NCBI GenBank assembly: GCA_902834965.1
Contig: CADFKY010000034.1
Location: 1-8,998, forward strand
Reading direction: 5' to 3'
From: Veillonellaceae bacterium
GTDB taxonomy: Bacteria > Bacillota_C > Negativicutes > Veillonellales > Veillonellaceae
DNA: 8,998 nt
In this document: one piece after another, positions 6,684 to 8,998 of the stretch
How positions within the stretch are numbered: the first letter of the stretch is position 1
Layout: every line of letters starts with the position of its first letter
The notes under the pieces: model-generated
What the model saw: only the letters and a program-made list of their open reading frames with translations
The model's database searches: none
Told to the model about the DNA's origin: nothing
Position numbers and translations under genes: made by a program

Positions 6684-7625
6684 TTAATTAAGTGCTTTAG
6701 CGATGGTATCGATATTGGCTTTTACCATGCCGATATATGTGCCGCCTTCAGTGCCTTCAGAACCGAGGGAGTCGGAGTATAATTCGCCACCGATAGCAAC
6801 GTTCCAGCCTTTAGCCTTAGCTGCTTCTTGAACGGCTTCAATTGTTTTGTGTGGTACAGAAGATTCTACGAAGATCGCTTTAATTTTGTGATCTACGATG
6901 AATTGAACAAGTTCATTCACATCTTGTGTGCCTGCTTCTGTAGCAGTACTTACACCTTGCAAACCTTTTACTTCAAAGCCATAAGCGCGAGCAAAGTATT
7001 GGAACGCATCGTGTGCTGTTACGAGGACGCGAGATTCTTTAGGAATGGATTCTGCTTGAGCTTTGATGTATGCATCTGTTTCATCTAATTTAGTAAGGTA
7101 TGCATCATAGCGTTTTTTGAAATCCTCTTTGTGAGCTGGATCTGCTTTAGCAAGACCTTCATATACAGCTTTGGTAGCAAGTTTCCAATTCGCTACATCG
7201 AACCAAATATGAGGGTCTTTTGTTTTCACGCCATCTTCTTCGTCGAAGTCTAGCAATGTGGCTGGATCAATGGCATCGGACACTCGGATGGTTGCTTTAT
7301 TTTGTTTCGTTAAATTATCGAAAATGGAACCCATTTTGCCTTCTAGGTGAACGCCGTTGTATACGACCACATCTGCCTTAGACATAGCCGTAACATCACC
7401 TGCACTGGCTTGATAGAGGTGGGGGTCTACGCCAGGGCCCATAAGGCCTTGTACAGATACGTGGTCACCACCGATTTCTTTCACTAAATCCGTTAACATT
7501 GTCGTTGTGGCAACGACGTTTAGTTTTTTCTGACTGTCTTGTGCTGCATCCTTACCACAGCCTGCAAGAGCTAATAACATAAGTGCTAATGATACGACGA
7601 CTAATACGATTCGGTTGAACTTCAT
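6684..7625 (-). CDS. troA: Metal-binding lipoprotein of the ABC importer, TroA type (313 aa)
   Basis: Cluster A-I solute-binding protein that captures a divalent metal outside the inner membrane and hands it to the permeases. A lipoprotein signal (basic MKFNR, hydrophobic stretch, lipobox LAGC) places the lipidated cysteine at residue 23. The ligand set is His69 (DPHLYQ), His139 (DPHIWFD), His205 (VTAHDAF) and Asp285 (ELYSDSLG), matching His68/His133/His199/Asp279 of Treponema pallidum TroA. The long similar stretch around YGFEVKGLQGVSTA supports this relationship. The His-rich loop of ZnuA is absent; only a short acidic loop (127-132) is present. The third ligand is His, whereas PsaA/MntC-type Mn proteins have Glu. 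Zn, Mn and Fe all remain possible. ATG 7625 has AAGGAGG at 7632-7638 with 6-nt spacing. The transcript reaching it must pass the terminator at 7663-7693. Confidence 0.95.
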   Translation of the reverse strand: MKFNRIVLVVVSLALMLLALAGCGKDAAQDSQKKLNVVATTTMLTDLVKEIGGDHVSVQGLMGPGVDPHLYQASAGDVTAMSKADVVVYNGVHLEGKMGSIFDNLTKQNKATIRVSDAIDPATLLDFDEEDGVKTKDPHIWFDVANWKLATKAVYEGLAKADPAHKEDFKKRYDAYLTKLDETDAYIKAQAESIPKESRVLVTAHDAFQYFARAYGFEVKGLQGVSTATEAGTQDVNELVQFIVDHKIKAIFVESSVPHKTIEAVQEAAKAKGWNVAIGGELYSDSLGSEGTEGGTYIGMVKANIDTIAKALN

Positions 7626-7662
7626 AATAAACCTCCTTTTTATAGATACTAAATTTAAACAG

Positions 7663-7693
7663 AAAAATAGCCGCTACTAACGTAGCGGCTATT
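7663..7693 (-). terminator. Intrinsic terminator inside the troA leader (candidate attenuator)
   Basis: AATAGCCGCTAC at 7666-7677 pairs perfectly with GTAGCGGCTATT at 7682-7693 around a 4-nt loop. Read on the - strand, the 12-bp stem is followed by a run of five T from 7667 to 7663. It lies 37 nt after the small upstream gene and 38 nt before the troA start codon. No good promoter is visible between it and troA, so troA expression probably needs read-through. Confidence 0.88.
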
Positions 7694-7729
7694 GGCAGTT
7701 ATACAGTCTTCTGCTAGGGTCACGATCAT

Positions 7730-7825
7730 TTAGTGGATGAGAGATTGTAGATGGTTAGGCCCAACGAGGGCAACGATACCAAGTACCATCATGACCTTCA
7801 TTTGAATACGCTTTCTACGTCTCAT
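7730..7825 (-). CDS. Small gene or leader peptide upstream of troA (31 aa)
   Basis: A 31-codon frame starting ATG at 7825 and ending TAA at 7730, preceded by a perfect AAGGAGG at 7832-7838 with 6-nt spacing. This is as good as the troA SD. The peptide opens MRRRKRIQMK, then has a short hydrophobic stretch VMMVLGIVALVG and ends with PNHLQSLIH. A strongly basic N-terminus followed by about 12 hydrophobic residues suggests membrane association or a very short export signal without a cleavage motif. It has four Met and no Cys. I do not recognise it. It lies between the probable promoter and the leader terminator of the metal operon, so it may be a regulatory leader peptide or a small partner of the transporter. 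Its start signals are convincing; its function is unknown. Confidence 0.7.
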   Translation of the reverse strand: MRRRKRIQMKVMMVLGIVALVGPNHLQSLIH

Positions 7826-7853
7826 GATGAACCTCCTTTGTGTAATTTTTTGT

Positions 7854-7870
7854 CATATCTACCTGATATG
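7854..7870. promoter_or_regulatory. Palindrome in the troA leader (possible operator)
   Basis: CATATC at 7854-7859 and GATATG at 7865-7870 form a perfect 6-bp inverted repeat with a 5-bp centre, about 20-35 nt downstream of the predicted start of the metal-operon transcript and before the small gene's SD. It could be a protein-binding site. As an RNA stem it would be weak. Confidence 0.3.
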
Positions 7871-7896
7871 TAAGTCCGATCAGTTATCTTGTGTTC

Positions 7897-7925
7897 AATA
7901 TATCATAAATGAGAAATTTTATCAA
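7897..7925 (-). promoter_or_regulatory. Probable sigma-A promoter of the metal operon
   Basis: On the - strand, -35 TTGATA (7925-7920) and -10 TATATT (7902-7897) are separated by exactly 17 bp. This predicts a start near 7890 and a leader of about 265 nt that includes the 31-codon gene and the internal terminator. Confidence 0.75.
7910..7924. promoter_or_regulatory. Fur-family-like 7-1-7 box overlapping the metal-operon -35
   Basis: TGAGAAATTTTATCA is an imperfect palindrome, TGA-x-AAA-t-TTT-x-TCA. It agrees with the Fur 7-1-7 consensus TGATAATnATTATCA at 12 of 14 defined positions. It covers part of the spacer and the -35 of the - strand promoter, where a bound repressor would block polymerase. 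It also lies just upstream of the candidate + strand promoter. The actual regulator (Fur, PerR, Mur or a DtxR type) cannot be told from the site. Confidence 0.5.
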
Positions 7926-7938
7926 TAAGAAAATGCTC

Positions 7939-7967
7939 TTTAAATATTCATCTTTATTTAGTATGAT
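7939..7967 (+). promoter_or_regulatory. Candidate promoter of the TonB-domain pair
   Basis: -35 TTTAAA (7939-7944) and -10 TATGAT (7962-7967) with a 17-bp spacer, followed by a leader of about 30 nt to the SD. The -35 is only a 4 of 6 match, so this is moderate support. Confidence 0.45.
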
Positions 7968-7990
7968 ATTATGCATAGATACGAGTTAAT

Positions 7991-7997
7991 AAGGAGG
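7991..7997 (+). promoter_or_regulatory. SD that sets the start of the first TonB-domain gene
   Basis: AAGGAGG lies 6 nt before ATG 8004. An earlier in-frame ATG at 7971 has no SD and would put a charged 11-residue extension before the signal peptide, so 8004 is preferred. Confidence 0.85.
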
Positions 7998-8003
7998 CTT
8001 ATT

Positions 8004-8381
8004 ATGAATAAATTATTCAGATTCACTGCGGCGGCTTTACTTGTTGCATCTTTTGGCGTATTAGGTAATTATACGGCTGATGCGGCTAAGTTCTTAGAAT
8101 CTCCACGAGAAGTGGAAATTGTAAAACCTGAGTTGCCTGAGATTCCTCAAACAGCTACGGTCGCACCTAATATGCGTGTACGCTTCTTGATTGATAAAAA
8201 AGGGAATGTTAAAAATGTATTTGTAGAACGTTCCTCTGGTTATGCTCCAGTTGATGAAGCCGTAAAAAAAGCAATCATGCAGTGGAAATTCACACCTGCT
8301 ATTGGGGTGGATCAAAAAGCTCATGAATCTATTATTGGGATGACAATTACTCTACCTAAACAAGCTGTAACAGCTAAATAA
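8004..8381 (+). CDS. Exported TonB C-terminal-domain protein (125 aa), first of a tandem pair
   Basis: A signal peptide (MNKLFRF, hydrophobic core, likely cleavage after the ADA-A region near residue 28) is followed by a short proline-containing link (VKPELPEIPQ). Residues 56-118 form a TonB C-terminal domain: VRFLIDKKGNVKNVFVERSSGYAPVDEAV-KAIMQWKFTPA shows the standard beta-alpha-beta pattern with SSG, D-EA and W-F-PA. TonB proper is about 220-280 aa, with an uncleaved membrane anchor and a long Pro-rich spacer that spans the periplasm; both are missing or reduced here. It is therefore unlikely to be a standard ExbBD-driven energy transducer and more likely a free or loosely attached periplasmic domain. 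It is divergent from the metal operon and 10 nt upstream of its paralogue, so they are probably co-transcribed. Confidence 0.85.
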   Translation: MNKLFRFTAAALLVASFGVLGNYTADAAKFLESPREVEIVKPELPEIPQTATVAPNMRVRFLIDKKGNVKNVFVERSSGYAPVDEAVKKAIMQWKFTPAIGVDQKAHESIIGMTITLPKQAVTAK

Positions 8382-8385
8382 GGAG
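8382..8385 (+). promoter_or_regulatory. SD that decides the start of the second TonB-domain gene
   Basis: GGAG (within AAGGAGA, overlapping the previous stop codon) lies 6 nt before ATG 8392 but only 3 nt before ATG 8389. 8392 also aligns the protein start MNK with that of its paralogue. Confidence 0.65.
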
Positions 8386-8391
8386 AATATG

Positions 8392-8739
8392 ATGAATAAA
8401 GTGTTGCGGTGTACTTTGTTGAGTGCGTTGTTTGTAATTAGTATGGTAGCTTCTGTGTTGGCAGCTCCATTTCAATTGCCTGTAGCGATATCTACACCGT
8501 CCTTAGATCAAATTAATATTGCTGGTTATGGTGGCGCAGCTCATAGTGCTGATGTGCGTTTTACCATTAATGAAGATGGCTCTGTAGGAGATATAGAAGT
8601 CGTAAAGTCCAGTGGAATCACTGCTCTTGACGAAGCACTTGTAGAAAAGATCTCTACATGGCGATTTAACCCTGCCACTGATTCCAATGGTAATCCAGTG
8701 GCATCTTCTAAAACAGAATATATTGATTTTAATAACTAA
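8392..8739 (+). CDS. Exported TonB C-terminal-domain protein (115 aa), second of a tandem pair
   Basis: Same architecture as its upstream neighbour. A signal peptide (MNKVLRCTLLSALFVISMVASVLAA, cleavage near residue 25) is followed by a short link. A TonB C-terminal domain spans residues 52-112: ADVRFTINEDGSVGDIEVVKSSGITALDEALVEKISTWRFNPA, with the same SSG, LDEA and W-F-PA signatures. It has no membrane anchor after cleavage and no Pro-rich spacer. The two proteins share fold and layout but differ clearly in sequence, indicating an old duplication rather than a recent copy. Start 8392 is preferred over 8389 from SD spacing. A terminator follows directly. Their role could be to interact with outer-membrane receptors, but no receptor or ExbB/ExbD gene lies in the window. 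Confidence 0.84.
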   Translation: MNKVLRCTLLSALFVISMVASVLAAPFQLPVAISTPSLDQINIAGYGGAAHSADVRFTINEDGSVGDIEVVKSSGITALDEALVEKISTWRFNPATDSNGNPVASSKTEYIDFNN

Positions 8740-8740
8740 T

Positions 8741-8818
8741 AAAAAGCACCCGTACATGTGTAGTGACCTCAAAAAGTTAGACTCTTTGGGGCCGTTACAA
8801 TGGTATGGGTGCTTTTTT
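8741..8818 (+). terminator. Terminator of the TonB-domain pair, split by an inserted element
   Basis: AAAAAGCACCCGTAC at 8741-8755 pairs with 8803-8817 (GTATGGGTGC then T residues), giving 15 bp with one G-T pair, followed by the T-run 8813-8818. The two arms are separated by 47 nt. Removing the 41-bp palindrome and one ATG copy leaves a compact hairpin with an ATG loop, a textbook terminator. The inserted palindrome itself folds, so the extended hairpin may still terminate. Confidence 0.85.
8759..8799. mobile_element. 41-bp palindromic mini-element with IS3/IS150-like ends and ATG target duplication
   Basis: The element is two 19-nt arms around a TAG centre: TGTAGTGACCTCAAAAAGT (8759-8777) and, read on the opposite strand, TGTAACGGCCCCAAAGAGT (8799-8781). 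They are identical at 14 of 19 positions and all five differences are transitions. The ends are TG...CA, and the TGTAGTGACC-C-AAAAAGTTAGAC start resembles, from memory, the inverted repeats of IS150-group IS3 elements. Direct repeats ATG flank it exactly (8756-8758 and 8800-8802), the 3-bp duplication size of that family. There is no coding capacity, so it would be a minimal non-autonomous element or the fused ends of a deleted IS. Confidence 0.62.
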
Positions 8819-8825
8819 GTGTGCT

Positions 8826-8883
8826 GGTGAAAGTACTTAAGGGTTTAATTATATGGGGTGAAAGTATTTTGTGGCTCAATTAT
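8826..8883 (+). repeat. Two diverged 27-bp direct repeats (GTGAAAGTA type)
   Basis: 8826-8852 and 8857-8883 both start GGTGAAAGTA and end AATTAT, and match at 21 of 27 positions. The core TGAAAGTA recurs inverted at 8915-8922 and direct at 3183-3190 after the GNAT cassette. The nature is unknown. Confidence 0.45.
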
Positions 8884-8891
8884 TTTGGGAA

Positions 8892-8998
8892 ATGTATCCA
8901 CAGCAACTGAAAATTACTTTCAAAATGAATATAATAAAAATATTCGAGGAAATCGTAAAACTCTGTAAGACCATCCAGGAGGATGTGAAGCAGAAGTT
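8892..8998 (+). CDS. Possible 5' end of an unrecognised gene running off the right edge
   Basis: The frame is open from 8862 to the end of the window, with ATG codons at 8892 and 8925. From 8925 the product begins MNIIKIFEEIVKLCKTI and continues QEDVKQK, a charged helical sequence with plausible codon use. No good SD precedes either ATG, and I recognise no family. It could also be the remnant of a transposase or non-coding DNA. Apart from this frame and the repeats, 8820-8998 shows nothing else that I can support. Confidence 0.25.
   Translation, partial: MYPQQLKITFKMNIIKIFEEIVKLCKTIQEDVKQK

Noticed and set aside
7641..7665. Possible second promoter between the leader terminator and troA
   Set aside because: A TATCTA-like -10 can be drawn near 7640-7650 but no -35 is present at a workable distance, and it would fall almost on the SD.
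8972..8985. Hairpin CATCC-AGGA-GGATG resembling the start of a structured RNA, with an AGGAGG that looks like an SD
   Set aside because: Only 5 bp of stem, no riboswitch core recognised, and the ATG overlapping the AGGAGG is followed at once by TGA. The purine run fits a coding frame (GAG-GAT) equally well.

Overview
The window looks like chromosome of a diderm Firmicute of the Veillonella/Negativicutes type. The reasons are the AT-rich, strongly Shine-Dalgarno (SD)-led genes of Firmicute style, found together with TonB C-terminal-domain proteins and a lipoprotein-dependent metal importer. The genus is inferred from style and gene content, not from a search. No rRNA, tRNA or CRISPR array was seen.

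Left part (1-1400, + strand): the 3' four-fifths or more of guaA (GMP synthase), closed by a strong intrinsic terminator. Next (1401-3250, + strand): a compact cassette of small genes behind a good candidate promoter. It holds an unrecognised 138-aa protein, a 107-aa protein resembling the C-terminal beta-barrel of EF-Tu, and two GNAT acetyltransferases, and ends at a 12-bp-stem terminator. A third GNAT protein, of the arylalkylamine-acetyltransferase-like group, stands alone (3299-3787). It ends in a terminator shared with the convergent metal operon.

Centre (3871-7925, - strand): a four-gene metal ABC importer in the order binding lipoprotein, ATPase, permease, permease. This is the order of troABCD of Treponema pallidum, and the binding protein has the same His-His-His-Asp ligand set. 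The last three genes overlap by ATGA junctions. The last permease carries about 85 extra residues that read as a winged-helix domain, recalling the permease-regulator fusion YtgCR of Chlamydia and the separate troR of Treponema. Upstream of troA are a consensus-like promoter, a Fur-type 7-1-7 palindrome over its -35 element, a 31-codon small gene with a perfect SD, and an intrinsic terminator placed BEFORE troA. This is a probable attenuated leader.

Right part (8004-8740, + strand): two tandem small exported proteins, each a signal peptide plus little more than a TonB C-terminal domain. They are transcribed divergently from the metal operon across the same regulatory region. Their terminator hairpin has been opened at its loop by a 41-bp palindromic element. 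The element has 5'-TG...CA-3' ends, a 3-bp ATG target duplication, and arms resembling IS3/IS150-family inverted repeats. I consider this the most unusual observation here. The last 180 bases hold short GTGAAAGTA repeats and an open frame running off the edge.
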